From Marinoscillum sp965229915 (GTDB lineage: Bacteria; Bacteroidota; Bacteroidia; Cytophagales; Cyclobacteriaceae), in the NCBI RefSeq assembly GCF_965229915.1, contig NZ_CBDDJZ010000001.1:2666001-2730000 (forward strand): a stretch of 64,000 bases of DNA, given 5' to 3'. The translations under genes and the position numbers were made by a program. The notes beneath the pieces were generated by a model that saw nothing but the letters and a program-made list of their open reading frames with translations, was not told the DNA's origin and searched no databases. Position 1 is the first letter of the stretch; each line of letters starts with the position of its first letter. Shown one piece after another: positions 48,020 to 56,772 of the stretch.

Positions 48020-48792
48020 TTCAGCTTTTGCTTCCTTTTCAACCACACCATAGTAATGATGGTGCCTGCAATGATCACCAGTGAAATGGCCTGGCTATGT
48101 GATAAGATTCCATCAATGATGAAGCCCCTGCGCACATCTCCTCGGAATATTTCGATGATGCTACGGCCCACTGAGTACATGATGATATAGATAAAAAACA
48201 GCTGTCCTTCAAAACGCTTGTGCCGCTTAAACATGATTAATGTGATCATGATGATTAGTATCCAGGTCACTTCATAAAGCTGCGTTGGGTGAAGGGGAGT
48301 ATTAAGTGGCTCTGCCTGGCTGACAGGATCAGTAAATGTGACACCCAAAAAACTCTCCGTTGGCAACCCATGACAGCATCCCGCAAAAAAGCAACCCAAC
48401 CGACCGCATACATGAATGATACATCCTGCAATGGCAATTCTGTCCAGCATGGGAAGGACTGGCCACTTGTTTTTGCGGAAGTACCAAATCACCGTAGGTA
48501 TGGCAAAAAGCAACGAACCATAAAACACAAACCCGGTTCGGAAGCCTTTGAACATATTAGCAGGTGTACCGAAGTAATAACCTGGATCTTCAAAATAGAA
48601 GAAGACCTTTCCACCAACAAATGCAGCCACAATAATGAGGATGGCCAGATTTTGGATCTTCTCAGCTGGAATACCCAGCTCCTTTTTAACGACAGTGGAC
48701 ATGTAAAAATAGCCCAGAGTGGCTCCAAGCATGATCATGAAGCCATATGTATGGACTGTAAAATCGCCAATGGTGAAAAGTTCGGGATGCAT
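48016..48792 (-). CDS. lgt: Prolipoprotein diacylglyceryl transferase
   Basis: 258 aa with about seven membrane segments. Family marks: HTYGFMIMLG near the N-terminus, the Lgt signature GRLGCFFAGCCHGLPTE, HPTQLYEV and YSVGRSIIEIFRGD. Lgt transfers diacylglycerol from phosphatidylglycerol to the lipobox cysteine of prolipoproteins, the first step of lipoprotein maturation in the inner membrane. Length is slightly short but complete. It is convergent with the lipid-kinase gene, with stops overlapping at TTAA (48016-48019). Confidence 0.95.
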   Translation of the reverse strand: MHPELFTIGDFTVHTYGFMIMLGATLGYFYMSTVVKKELGIPAEKIQNLAILIIVAAFVGGKVFFYFEDPGYYFGTPANMFKGFRTGFVFYGSLLFAIPTVIWYFRKNKWPVLPMLDRIAIAGCIIHVCGRLGCFFAGCCHGLPTESFLGVTFTDPVSQAEPLNTPLHPTQLYEVTWILIIMITLIMFKRHKRFEGQLFFIYIIMYSVGRSIIEIFRGDVRRGFIIDGILSHSQAISLVIIAGTIITMVWLKRKQKLN

Positions 48793-48904
48793 GGAAAACG
48801 AATTTGTTTAGGTTCTATGTTCTAAGTTAGCATGAAGCAGGGTTAATCAAATATTAGAGAGTCTCATAAGTTTCGTTTCGTTGGAATCTTACTATTGAAT
48901 TGTC

Positions 48905-48972
48905 CACAAATAGCTCAAAACCAAAACTTAAAACTTCGAAACCCAAAACTTAAAAACCTAAAACCTAAAGAT
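48905..48972. repeat. A-rich degenerate direct repeats between genes
   Basis: CCAAAACTTAAAA occurs at 48921-48933 and 48943-48955, surrounded by related CCTAAAA and CCCAAAA units in an A-rich strand. It lies between the thioesterase gene and lgt. The origin is unknown. Confidence 0.5.
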
Positions 48973-48978
48973 TAAAGC

Positions 48979-49461
48979 TTACTTAAACGGATTATCTCCT
49001 TTATGTGTACTGCTATCAAACACACGGATAGCGATTACATCGGCTTCTGCAGTAACTTCCCCATTTACAGAGGCCGTACAAGTCATGACTGTTTTCTTGC
49101 CCTTTACCTCAGTGACTTTAGCGCGCAGCTCTATCATTTGATCGTTTGGGGTTGGTTTGACATATTTAACCGTGATGGTTCCTGTGGCATATCGATACAT
49201 TGGTTCGCTATCCAAAGACCGGTCTTCACGCCTGTAGGCATCGGCCATAGCTGTACCCATACAGTGACAATCGATCAAAGTCGCTAGTATTCCTCCATTG
49301 AGCAAATTGGCCCATCCGTGGTACTTTTCCTCTGACTCCCAATGACAAACGGAATCTTCTCCTTCCCAAAAACTTTTGATCTGCAATCCTTCTTCGTTGC
49401 TTGCACCGCATCCAAAACACACGTTTTCGGGCATGTGAGCTTGAAAATAATCTCTCTTCAT
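48979..49461 (-). CDS. PaaI-like hotdog-fold thioesterase
   Basis: 160 aa. An N-terminal cysteine-bearing segment (CFGCGASNEEGLQIKSFW) precedes a hotdog domain with the typical LNGGILATLIDCHCMGTAM helix and the strands TGTITVKYVKPTPND and TCTASVNGEVTAEADVIAIRV. Proteins with this layout hydrolyse acyl-CoA thioesters; many act as general housekeeping thioesterases. The usual HGG motif reads LNGG here, as in many PaaI relatives. The substrate is not known. It is read toward lgt across a 186-base gap with A-rich repeats. Confidence 0.8.
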   Translation of the reverse strand: MKRDYFQAHMPENVCFGCGASNEEGLQIKSFWEGEDSVCHWESEEKYHGWANLLNGGILATLIDCHCMGTAMADAYRREDRSLDSEPMYRYATGTITVKYVKPTPNDQMIELRAKVTEVKGKKTVMTCTASVNGEVTAEADVIAIRVFDSSTHKGDNPFK

Positions 49462-49669
49462 TACTGATTTTGCTGTTTATTGATGATCTAAAATTAACAA
49501 TATGTTCCTGGGATTACCAGAAGGAACAAGAACTGCCTCCAATTCTCATGTACTGGCTTATGACAGTAGCTGATCTTCATCATTTAGTTATAAATCGATG
49601 CTCGCACCATATGGGATTACGCGCGAGGAGACTTAGTTTTAGGTTTGGAACCAACAAACGTTATCCCAA

Positions 49670-50554
49670 ATGCTACACATCCTAGACCTAAATTTCCAGG
49701 GAATCGACCATGCCATTGCTTCCTTTCTGATAGAGTCTTCAGCTGGACCTATTCTGATTGAGACAGGTCCTCATTCCACTTTTGAATCTATGAAAGCCCA
49801 ACTGGCCAAGCATGGATACCGGCCAGAAGATGTAAAACATGTCCTGCTTACTCACATTCATTTTGATCATGCAGGTGCGGCATGGGCTTTCGCGGCTCAT
49901 GGAGCAAAAATCTACCTACATCCGTTTGGGAAGATACATATGGAAGACCCAACCAAGCTCTACAACTCAGCCAAAATGATCTATGGTGACGAAATGGAGC
50001 GCCTCTGGGGAGCAATGGAAAAAATACCGGCGGATCAGCTCTATACGCCAAACCATCTGGAAGAAGTGGAGATAGGAGATCGGATATTTTCTGCACTGCA
50101 CAGTCCGGGACATGCCAAGCACCACATCGCCTGGCAACTAGATGATATTCTATTTACCGGAGATGTGGCCGGGGTAAAGATAGAAAACGGTCCTGTGGTA
50201 CCCCCGTGTCCTCCGCCAGATATCCATCTGGAAGATTGGAACCAATCACTAGACATCCTGATGGAACGTAAAGCCAAGGCTCTTTACCTTACTCATTACG
50301 GCAAAGTCACGGCTATAGGAGACCACATTCATGACCTCCGAAACATCCTCAATGACTGGGCTCATTGGGTGAAAGACAAATGGGAATCAGGCTTGAATGC
50401 AGATGAGATCACTCCACAGTTCTCAACATACACGGCCAATCAGCTGAAAGAATTCGGAGTTTCAGAACACGGAGTTAAACAATACGAAGCAGCCAACCCG
50501 AGCTGGATGAGTGTAGCAGGTCTCATCCGGTATTGGAAGAAAAAAGCTCAATAA
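49670..50554 (+). CDS. Metallo-beta-lactamase-fold hydrolase
   Basis: 294 aa without a signal peptide. The zinc ligands are complete: HxHxDH in THIHFDHAG, His in SPGHAKHH, Asp in FTGDVAG and His in LTHYGK. This two-metal core is shared by glyoxalase II and many thioester or lactone hydrolases. The extended C-terminal helices (from about 220) are those of the broad MBL-fold metallo-hydrolase group in Bacteroidota. The substrate cannot be named. Confidence 0.87.
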   Translation: MLHILDLNFQGIDHAIASFLIESSAGPILIETGPHSTFESMKAQLAKHGYRPEDVKHVLLTHIHFDHAGAAWAFAAHGAKIYLHPFGKIHMEDPTKLYNSAKMIYGDEMERLWGAMEKIPADQLYTPNHLEEVEIGDRIFSALHSPGHAKHHIAWQLDDILFTGDVAGVKIENGPVVPPCPPPDIHLEDWNQSLDILMERKAKALYLTHYGKVTAIGDHIHDLRNILNDWAHWVKDKWESGLNADEITPQFSTYTANQLKEFGVSEHGVKQYEAANPSWMSVAGLIRYWKKKAQ

Positions 50555-50612
50555 AGTTTCCTTTAGAGGCGTTACTTTCTGAAACATCCACCGCCTTGCC
50601 AACTGACTGACT

Positions 50613-52760
50613 ATGGAAGACCGTCGAATAGAGGAGCTGCAAAATAAAGTGCAGGAACTGATCCAGCAACAAAACAAGATCTCCAGGGAAATAAGAGATC
50701 TGCAGATAACGCTGGATTCTCTGGCTTACCAGGAGCATAAAAAAAGCACCCCTGGTAAAAATCAACTGATTGAGCCTGACAAGGAAAACACAAAGGTTCC
50801 TGTAAAAAAAGTCAAGCGGGACCTGGAGCGATTCATCGGAGAAAACCTCATCAGCAAACTCGGTATACTAATAACCGTGGTAGGAGTGGGAATTGGCACC
50901 AAATATGCCATAGATAGTGGAATAGTGAACGCAACCACGCGGGTCATTCTCGGGTATCTGTTCTCCTTTAGTTTGATGGGCTTTGCTCTGTTCCTCAAAA
51001 AATCCTACCAATCGTTCAGTGCAGTTTTACTAAGCGGAGCCTTTGCCATATTGTATTTCCTGACCTTTGCATCGTACGATTTCTATGGGTTCATTGGAAA
51101 GGGTCCGGCGTTTGGTGGCATGGTACTACTGACTATCGCAACAGTCTATTCTGCCATTCACTACAACAAATCAATCATTGCCCACATGGGATTGGTAGGC
51201 TCCTATGCTGTGCCCTTTTTGCTCAGTGATGGAAGTGGCGAAGTTTTGTACTTGTTTATTTACATGTCCATTATCAACCTGGGTATCCTGGCAGTTAGCA
51301 TCAAGAAATACTGGCAATCACTGCATTACTCAGCGCTCTTTTTTACCTGGCTGATAGTTACTGCCTGGTTTTTGGATAGGTATACCAATGAAGAATTCGT
51401 CCTGGGCATGAGCTTCCTGTTCGTTTTCTTTTTGCTGTTTTATGCTTCCTTTATCGCCAACAAAGTCATTTATCAAAAAGCCTTTTCTCGTGGAGATATC
51501 TTTTTGATATCTACTAACTCGCTGATCTTTTATGTGATCGGATTTGCACTAACCTCCAAATATTACAACACTGATGCTTACCTCGGCTACTTCACTCTGG
51601 TCAATGCAGCGGTTCACTATCTGGTGGGGATAGTAGCCAGATGGAGCGATAAAGACAACCAGTCCATGTTTCGATTCATTGTCGGGTTGGCGATCGTATA
51701 TGTGACACTTACGATCCCGGTCTTGCTAGATGGCGGCTGGATAACAGTCCTTTGGATAGGAGAAGCGGCCGTACTTTCCTGGGCTGGTATGAGCAAGAAT
51801 GGCTTGCCCTACCAGCGAATGTCCCATGGGCTGGTCCTGTTATCTTTTATCAGTCTTTTGCTCGAATGGGGAGAGCGTAGTATCACAACATCAGTAGCAC
51901 CCTTTGCCAATCACTTTATGATCGTGTCGTTTCTATTTGCCGGCGGTATGTCTGTGATCACCTGGTTTAGTCTTCGGGATCATAGAGTACCTACTCGCTG
52001 GTATGAACACGTCATGAAGTATGCTTCTCCAGGTTTATTGATTGTCTCATTGTATGTCACCTTCGCTCTGGAAATTCATGGGTATTGGACCCGTGATACA
52101 AGGGGAGTCAGCAGTGAAATGGAATTGGTCCTGCTGATTAGCTATTCCTTTCTTTTTCTGAGTGGATTAGAGTTGATCAACCGAATGTTCGTTCAAAACC
52201 GTATACTGTGGTATGCATTTCCTACAGTTATTGTTCTGATTATTCCTTCTTTACTAAACTCCACTGCGGCATTGAGCGACTTAACAGCTCATTACCAAAC
52301 AGCTCAGGGAAGTTTAGTAGACTTATTGGTGAGATATCTGCTATTTAGTTCCATGGCTCTTTTCACCTGGTCAATGTGGAGAGTGTATAAAAGAAATGTG
52401 CTCAGCAACCCAATTAAGAAAGCACTGGATACCCTTTTGTTCTTAACCATTCTTTGGATCTCTAGTGTAGAGCTGGTACACTGGCAGGAACTTTTTGGAC
52501 TAGAGTCCACCACCAAATTAACTCTAAGCATCCTATGGGGAGTGAGTGCGGTAGTTTGGATAGGAGTTGGTATCAACTACTCCAAAAAGCATCTTCGTAT
52601 TGCAAGCATCTGTCTCTTGGGGTTGACCTTGTTGAAGGTATTCTTTTATGATATTTCGCACCTAAGCAACCTGTCCAAAACGGTGGTTTTAGTGATTCTG
52701 GGAGTGTTGATGCTTATTGCATCTTTCTTGTATAATCGATTGACTGGTGAGGAAAAGTAG
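50613..52760 (+). CDS. DUF2339 polytopic membrane protein
   Basis: 715 aa. A cytoplasmic coiled coil (1-50, EELQNKVQELIQQQNKI) and a basic linker precede about 20 membrane segments starting at LISKLGILITVVGVGIGTKYAID, the most conserved part of DUF2339. The family is widespread and uncharacterised. It follows the MBL gene by 58 bases and ends 2 bases before the stop of the convergent receiver gene. Confidence 0.85.
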   Translation: MEDRRIEELQNKVQELIQQQNKISREIRDLQITLDSLAYQEHKKSTPGKNQLIEPDKENTKVPVKKVKRDLERFIGENLISKLGILITVVGVGIGTKYAIDSGIVNATTRVILGYLFSFSLMGFALFLKKSYQSFSAVLLSGAFAILYFLTFASYDFYGFIGKGPAFGGMVLLTIATVYSAIHYNKSIIAHMGLVGSYAVPFLLSDGSGEVLYLFIYMSIINLGILAVSIKKYWQSLHYSALFFTWLIVTAWFLDRYTNEEFVLGMSFLFVFFLLFYASFIANKVIYQKAFSRGDIFLISTNSLIFYVIGFALTSKYYNTDAYLGYFTLVNAAVHYLVGIVARWSDKDNQSMFRFIVGLAIVYVTLTIPVLLDGGWITVLWIGEAAVLSWAGMSKNGLPYQRMSHGLVLLSFISLLLEWGERSITTSVAPFANHFMIVSFLFAGGMSVITWFSLRDHRVPTRWYEHVMKYASPGLLIVSLYVTFALEIHGYWTRDTRGVSSEMELVLLISYSFLFLSGLELINRMFVQNRILWYAFPTVIVLIIPSLLNSTAALSDLTAHYQTAQGSLVDLLVRYLLFSSMALFTWSMWRVYKRNVLSNPIKKALDTLLFLTILWISSVELVHWQELFGLESTTKLTLSILWGVSAVVWIGVGINYSKKHLRIASICLLGLTLLKVFFYDISHLSNLSKTVVLVILGVLMLIASFLYNRLTGEEK

Positions 52761-52762
52761 AT

Positions 52763-53398
52763 TCAATTCATCTCGTACTTCTTCATTTGGGCACTGCCGA
52801 CGCGCAGGTGACCAATCTCTCCTATTTTGTTGCCTTTGGAGTCTTTAATTGGGCGAAACTCCACTGGCACCTTCAGGTCTCTGGTACCCACCACATCTGT
52901 GGCGCTTCTACCCAGATGCAGGCAGGCAATATCACTGATATGTGTGATGAACCCAAAATTGTTTCTGATCACAATGGGGTCTGAAATCTGAGAAAGAATC
53001 GTCACCAGGATGTTCGCCTCTTCGTTTGTCTGAGTCTGAAGCAGAGCATGTTCAACTACATCTGGTAATCGCTCTACTTCCATTTTGTTCAAAACATCCG
53101 AAGCACCGTCCGAAATCAACTTGGACCGGATATTGATAACTGATGATTTGGTCAAAAACACGAAGGGAACATCCGGTATTTCAATGCGGCAGGTCTTTAA
53201 GAAAACCTCACCAGAATGATTGGCCAATCCATAGTCAGAAATGACAATATCAGGAGTCCTATTCTCGATGTGTTCAATAAAATCTGAGAGGTTATCCACA
53301 TTGGTATACATACAATCAGGAAAGTGCATTAACAGCACTCTTTCTACCAATCGGGAGTCCTTCGTATTCTCTTCTATATGTAGTGCGGAAAACTTCAT
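52763..53398 (-). CDS. Orphan response-regulator receiver with a C-terminal PAS-like domain
   Basis: 211 aa from the ATG at 53398 (MKFSALHIEENTKDSRLV); a frame from 53443 adds 15 residues. The receiver domain (1-120) has the acidic pair (EEN), phosphorylatable Asp in DIVISDYGL, Thr in FVFLTK and the conserved Lys in DVLNKME. After a short helix a PAS-like segment follows (about 130-180, LVTILSQISDPIVIRNNFGFI). No DNA-binding domain is visible, so it likely acts through protein contacts. It has no kinase next to it; the two kinases of the window (38123 and 63833) are distant. Confidence 0.78.
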   Translation of the reverse strand: MKFSALHIEENTKDSRLVERVLLMHFPDCMYTNVDNLSDFIEHIENRTPDIVISDYGLANHSGEVFLKTCRIEIPDVPFVFLTKSSVINIRSKLISDGASDVLNKMEVERLPDVVEHALLQTQTNEEANILVTILSQISDPIVIRNNFGFITHISDIACLHLGRSATDVVGTRDLKVPVEFRPIKDSKGNKIGEIGHLRVGSAQMKKYEMN

Positions 53399-53600
53399 TT
53401 TGAAATAAGAACATGAAATTAGGTATTGCAAGTGAAAATCCATTAGTGTCTTCGATCAACCATGGAATAAATCAGATCACCCAACGGTTTTTACTGATAA
53501 GATTTTGACCACAATCATTTTTATATCTGACGGCTGTCATTCACTAAGGCTGTAAAAGAGCATAACTTAATTTCTCAATAAGGGCGCAAGCCTAATAGCC

Positions 53601-54428
53601 ATGAAAAAGATTCTTGTTCCAACTGATTTTTCCGAATGCGCAAACAACGCTACGGACATAGCCATAGATATCGCCAAGCACTATGGAGCGGAATTGCATT
53701 TTTACCACTTTGTATCTGTCCCGATAGACTGGGTGCATCTGGATTTTGCTCAAAATACCATCTATCCTGACGTGACACAGGAGGTAGACCGAGTGCAAAA
53801 GGAGATTAAAAAACTGGTGACCTATGCTGAAGGTAAAGGTGTGAAGGCTTACTCCTATGTGGACTTTGATAACAGCACCGGGGCGGTAGCCACTTATGCT
53901 AAAAAGAATGACATTTCATTCATTGTGATGGGATCACACGGAGCAAAAGGAATTCAGGAGTTTTTCCTTGGCTCCAATGCACAAAAAGTAGTTCGCTATG
54001 CAGAAATCCCCGTACTTATAGTGAAAACCAAACTAGACAGCATCCATGTCAATGACATTTTATTCGTTTCTGATTTTCAGGAAGAGATGACTAAACCGTT
54101 CGAACATGTGATACAATTTGCCAAAGTCATTGACGCAAAGATCCATCTGGTTTATTTGAATACCCCGTCTGACTTCCAACGCTCCTGGGTAATACGTGAA
54201 CGAATGGAGAGCTTCGAAAAATTAGCCTCCGGCCTACTCGCCAAAAGTGAAGTGGTTAACTGCCTCTTTTTGGAAGAAGGAATGGAGCAATACTGCAAGG
54301 ATAACCATATAGGAATGATCGCCATGGCGACCCACCATAGAAAGGGATTGTCCAGAACTTTTCTGGGCAGCTTAACTGAAGAAGTGGTCAACCATATGGA
54401 TATACCAGTAGTAAGCTTTCCCATATAA
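53601..54428 (+). CDS. Tandem universal stress protein (UspA family)
   Basis: 275 aa with two Usp domains (1-140 and 150-275). Domain 1 carries the full ATP-binding pattern G-2x-G-9x-G-S (GSHGAKGIQEFFLGSNA) after the start MKKILVPTDFSECANNAT. In domain 2 the matching loop reads ATHHRKGLSRTFLGS, with the first glycine changed, so it may not bind nucleotide. The family supports stress survival by poorly known means. A terminator follows. Confidence 0.92.
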   Translation: MKKILVPTDFSECANNATDIAIDIAKHYGAELHFYHFVSVPIDWVHLDFAQNTIYPDVTQEVDRVQKEIKKLVTYAEGKGVKAYSYVDFDNSTGAVATYAKKNDISFIVMGSHGAKGIQEFFLGSNAQKVVRYAEIPVLIVKTKLDSIHVNDILFVSDFQEEMTKPFEHVIQFAKVIDAKIHLVYLNTPSDFQRSWVIRERMESFEKLASGLLAKSEVVNCLFLEEGMEQYCKDNHIGMIAMATHHRKGLSRTFLGSLTEEVVNHMDIPVVSFPI

Positions 54429-54462
54429 TACCTATTCATCAATCAATATGAGAAACATCTAG

Positions 54463-54489
54463 AAAAAGGAGGCTTTGTCCTCCTTTTTT
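54463..54489 (+). terminator. Rho-independent terminator after the Usp gene
   Basis: AAAAAGGAGG (54463-54472), loop CTTTGT, then CCTCCTTTTTT (54479-54489): a strong hairpin with a T-run, 34 bases after the stop. The A-run and T-run make it able to work in both directions. Confidence 0.85.
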
Positions 54490-54628
54490 GCTGGTCACAC
54501 TCACCTATCAGAAAATACAAACCTTTGCATAAAGTTTCTCAACGGCCATCTGCCTATCTAGTGCCTCATTCCCACTGCAATGTGTTAGTTTTATGCCACG
54601 TAATATTGTTAAGTAAGTATAAAGAAGT

Positions 54629-56701
54629 ATGAAAAATTTTTTGATCCTAACCCTGGCAGGTTTGCTCCTGCTAAGTTGTGGTGGTCCTTCTGATTTAGCC
54701 TATCAGGTCAACTCCCCTGACAATCAGATCACCATCACATTCATGACACTAAATGGCAAAGCCGCCTACACTGTAGGTTATAAAGGCAATACGCAAATTG
54801 ATACCTCGTTCGTCGGGTTTGAATTTCAAGGGCAAGCTCCACTCACCGGAAACCTTGAAGTAACATCTCAGCAAATTTCTACAGCTGACGAAACCTGGGA
54901 AATGGTCTGGGGTGAGCAGCGTGAAGTACGCAATAACTACAACCAGCTGAAAGTAACCCTCCAGGAAACAGCGGCTCCAAACCGAACCTTCGATATAGTA
55001 TTCAAAGCCTATAATGATGGTGTGGGATTCCGATACGAGTTTCCAGAGCAAGATGCTTTTGGTGAAGAAGTAGTCATCACAGAAGAAATGACTGAGTTCA
55101 ACCTCACCGGTGACCACAAAGTGTGGTGGATTCCTGGTGACTGGGATATCTATGAGTACCTCTACACTGAAAGTAAATTTTCTGAAATCAATGCATACGA
55201 GCAGTTCATAGAAGGAGATCACCTGGGCCAGGTGTACCTTAATAGTAACTCGGTAAACACTCCGGTCACCATGAAATCAGATGATGAAATCTATTTGAGT
55301 TTTCACGAGGCAGACCTTACAGACTATGCAGGGATGACACTAAAAGTAGACACTGCTAACCTGGCTATGGTCAGTGAGCTAGTGGGTAACGACTCAGGTA
55401 TTAAGGTCAAAACCTCCGCACCGTTTGTTACCCCATGGAGAACCATCCAAATCACAGACAGAGCAGGTGACTTATTGGAGTCGAAGCTTATTGTCAATCT
55501 CAACGACCCGAACGAACTGGGAGATATCGACTGGTTCCAGCCTATGAAATACATCGGCATCTGGTGGGACATGCACCTGGCCAGAAGAACGTGGGATTAC
55601 GCCTCTGGCAACCATGGCGCTACTACCGAGTACACGAAAGAACTCATTGACTTTGCCGCGGAAAACGACATGGGCGGAGTGCTCGTGGAGGGCTGGAATA
55701 CTGGCTGGGAGACCTGGACAGATCCCAACATGCGTGATACGATATTTGACTTTACTACTCCGTATCCGGATTATGACCTGGAGTACCTAGCCAATTATGC
55801 CAACAGTAAAGGAGTGCAAATCATCATGCATCATGAAACCTCTGGAGCCGTAGCTCGCTATGAAGAGCGCATGGATACAGCCTATCAGTTAATGAACAAG
55901 CTTGGGATTCACTCCGTGAAAACTGGCTATGTAGGTACCATCATTCCTGATGGCGAATACCACCACGGACAGTGGATGGTCAATCATTACCAGAATACGC
56001 TCGACAAAGGTGCCAAATACCAGGTGGCCATCAATATGCACGAGCCGATCAAAGCCACGGGCCTCAGAAGAACCTATCCAAACGCCATCTCTCGCGAAGG
56101 AGCAAGAGGTCAGGAATACAATGCGTGGGCCGGAGACGGAGCCAGTCCTCCATCTCACTTGCCAACCATCGCATTCACCCGAATGCTATCTGGACCATTT
56201 GACTACACTCCGGGTATCTTCAACCTGAGCTTAAAACCCTACAAAGAGAATCACCCGATCAAATCAACTTTGGCTTTACAGCTTGGACTATATGTCAATA
56301 TCTACAGCCCCATCCAAATGGCAGCTGACTTGATCGACTACTACAAGGGCAACCCAGCGTTCCAGTTTATTCTGGATGTGGGAGTGGACTGGGAGCAGAG
56401 TAAAGTGCTAGACGGTGAGCCTGGAGACTTCCTGGTTACAGCCCGTCAGGAGAAAGGAACTGATGACTGGTTTGTGGGTGGTATGACCGATGAAAACGCC
56501 AGACCTTACACACTAAAGCTAGACTTCCTGGAAGAAGGAAAGACCTACACAGCTAAAGTGTATCGCGACGCAGATGACACCCACTACCTGGATAATCCTA
56601 CGGCCATTGACATTGTGGAAATGGAAGTGAAAAAAGGAGATGAAATTTCAGTGAACATGAAAGAAGCTGGTGGATTTGCCGTTAGTCTTTTAGCTAAGTA
56701 A
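54629..56701 (+). CDS. GH97 family glycoside hydrolase, lipoprotein (inverting, SusB-like)
   Basis: 690 aa. The lipoprotein signal MKNFLILTLAGLLLLSCGG has the lipobox LLSC, so it is lipid-anchored. The GH97 N-terminal beta-sandwich is followed by a TIM barrel from about residue 310 (WWDMHLARRTWDYASGNHGATT). Glu403 (HHETSG), Glu472 (NMHEPIK), Glu490 and Glu496 (REGARGQEYNAW) have the same spacing as Glu439, Glu508, Glu526 and Glu532 of B. thetaiotaomicron SusB as I remember them, i.e. two base candidates, calcium ligands and the acid. This fits an inverting alpha-glucosidase rather than a retaining alpha-galactosidase. No SusC/SusD genes are next to it. A terminator follows. Confidence 0.93.
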   Translation: MKNFLILTLAGLLLLSCGGPSDLAYQVNSPDNQITITFMTLNGKAAYTVGYKGNTQIDTSFVGFEFQGQAPLTGNLEVTSQQISTADETWEMVWGEQREVRNNYNQLKVTLQETAAPNRTFDIVFKAYNDGVGFRYEFPEQDAFGEEVVITEEMTEFNLTGDHKVWWIPGDWDIYEYLYTESKFSEINAYEQFIEGDHLGQVYLNSNSVNTPVTMKSDDEIYLSFHEADLTDYAGMTLKVDTANLAMVSELVGNDSGIKVKTSAPFVTPWRTIQITDRAGDLLESKLIVNLNDPNELGDIDWFQPMKYIGIWWDMHLARRTWDYASGNHGATTEYTKELIDFAAENDMGGVLVEGWNTGWETWTDPNMRDTIFDFTTPYPDYDLEYLANYANSKGVQIIMHHETSGAVARYEERMDTAYQLMNKLGIHSVKTGYVGTIIPDGEYHHGQWMVNHYQNTLDKGAKYQVAINMHEPIKATGLRRTYPNAISREGARGQEYNAWAGDGASPPSHLPTIAFTRMLSGPFDYTPGIFNLSLKPYKENHPIKSTLALQLGLYVNIYSPIQMAADLIDYYKGNPAFQFILDVGVDWEQSKVLDGEPGDFLVTARQEKGTDDWFVGGMTDENARPYTLKLDFLEEGKTYTAKVYRDADDTHYLDNPTAIDIVEMEVKKGDEISVNMKEAGGFAVSLLAK

Positions 56702-56724
56702 TTAGCGAAATTCATATTAATCGT

Positions 56725-56759
56725 AACCCTGACCTCAGCAATGAGCGTCAGGGTTTTTT
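56725..56759 (+). terminator. Rho-independent terminator after the GH97 gene
   Basis: AACCCTGAC (56725-56733) pairs with GTCAGGGTT (56747-56755), followed by TTTT. It lies between the GH97 gene and the convergent thioredoxin-like gene. The same stem occurs at 59431-59460. Confidence 0.85.
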
Positions 56760-56772
56760 GTTTCACATTAGA

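Noticed and set aside
48838..48980. A-rich stretch as an origin of replication or riboswitch
   Set aside because: No DnaA-box cluster, no origin-linked genes and no conserved RNA fold could be seen.
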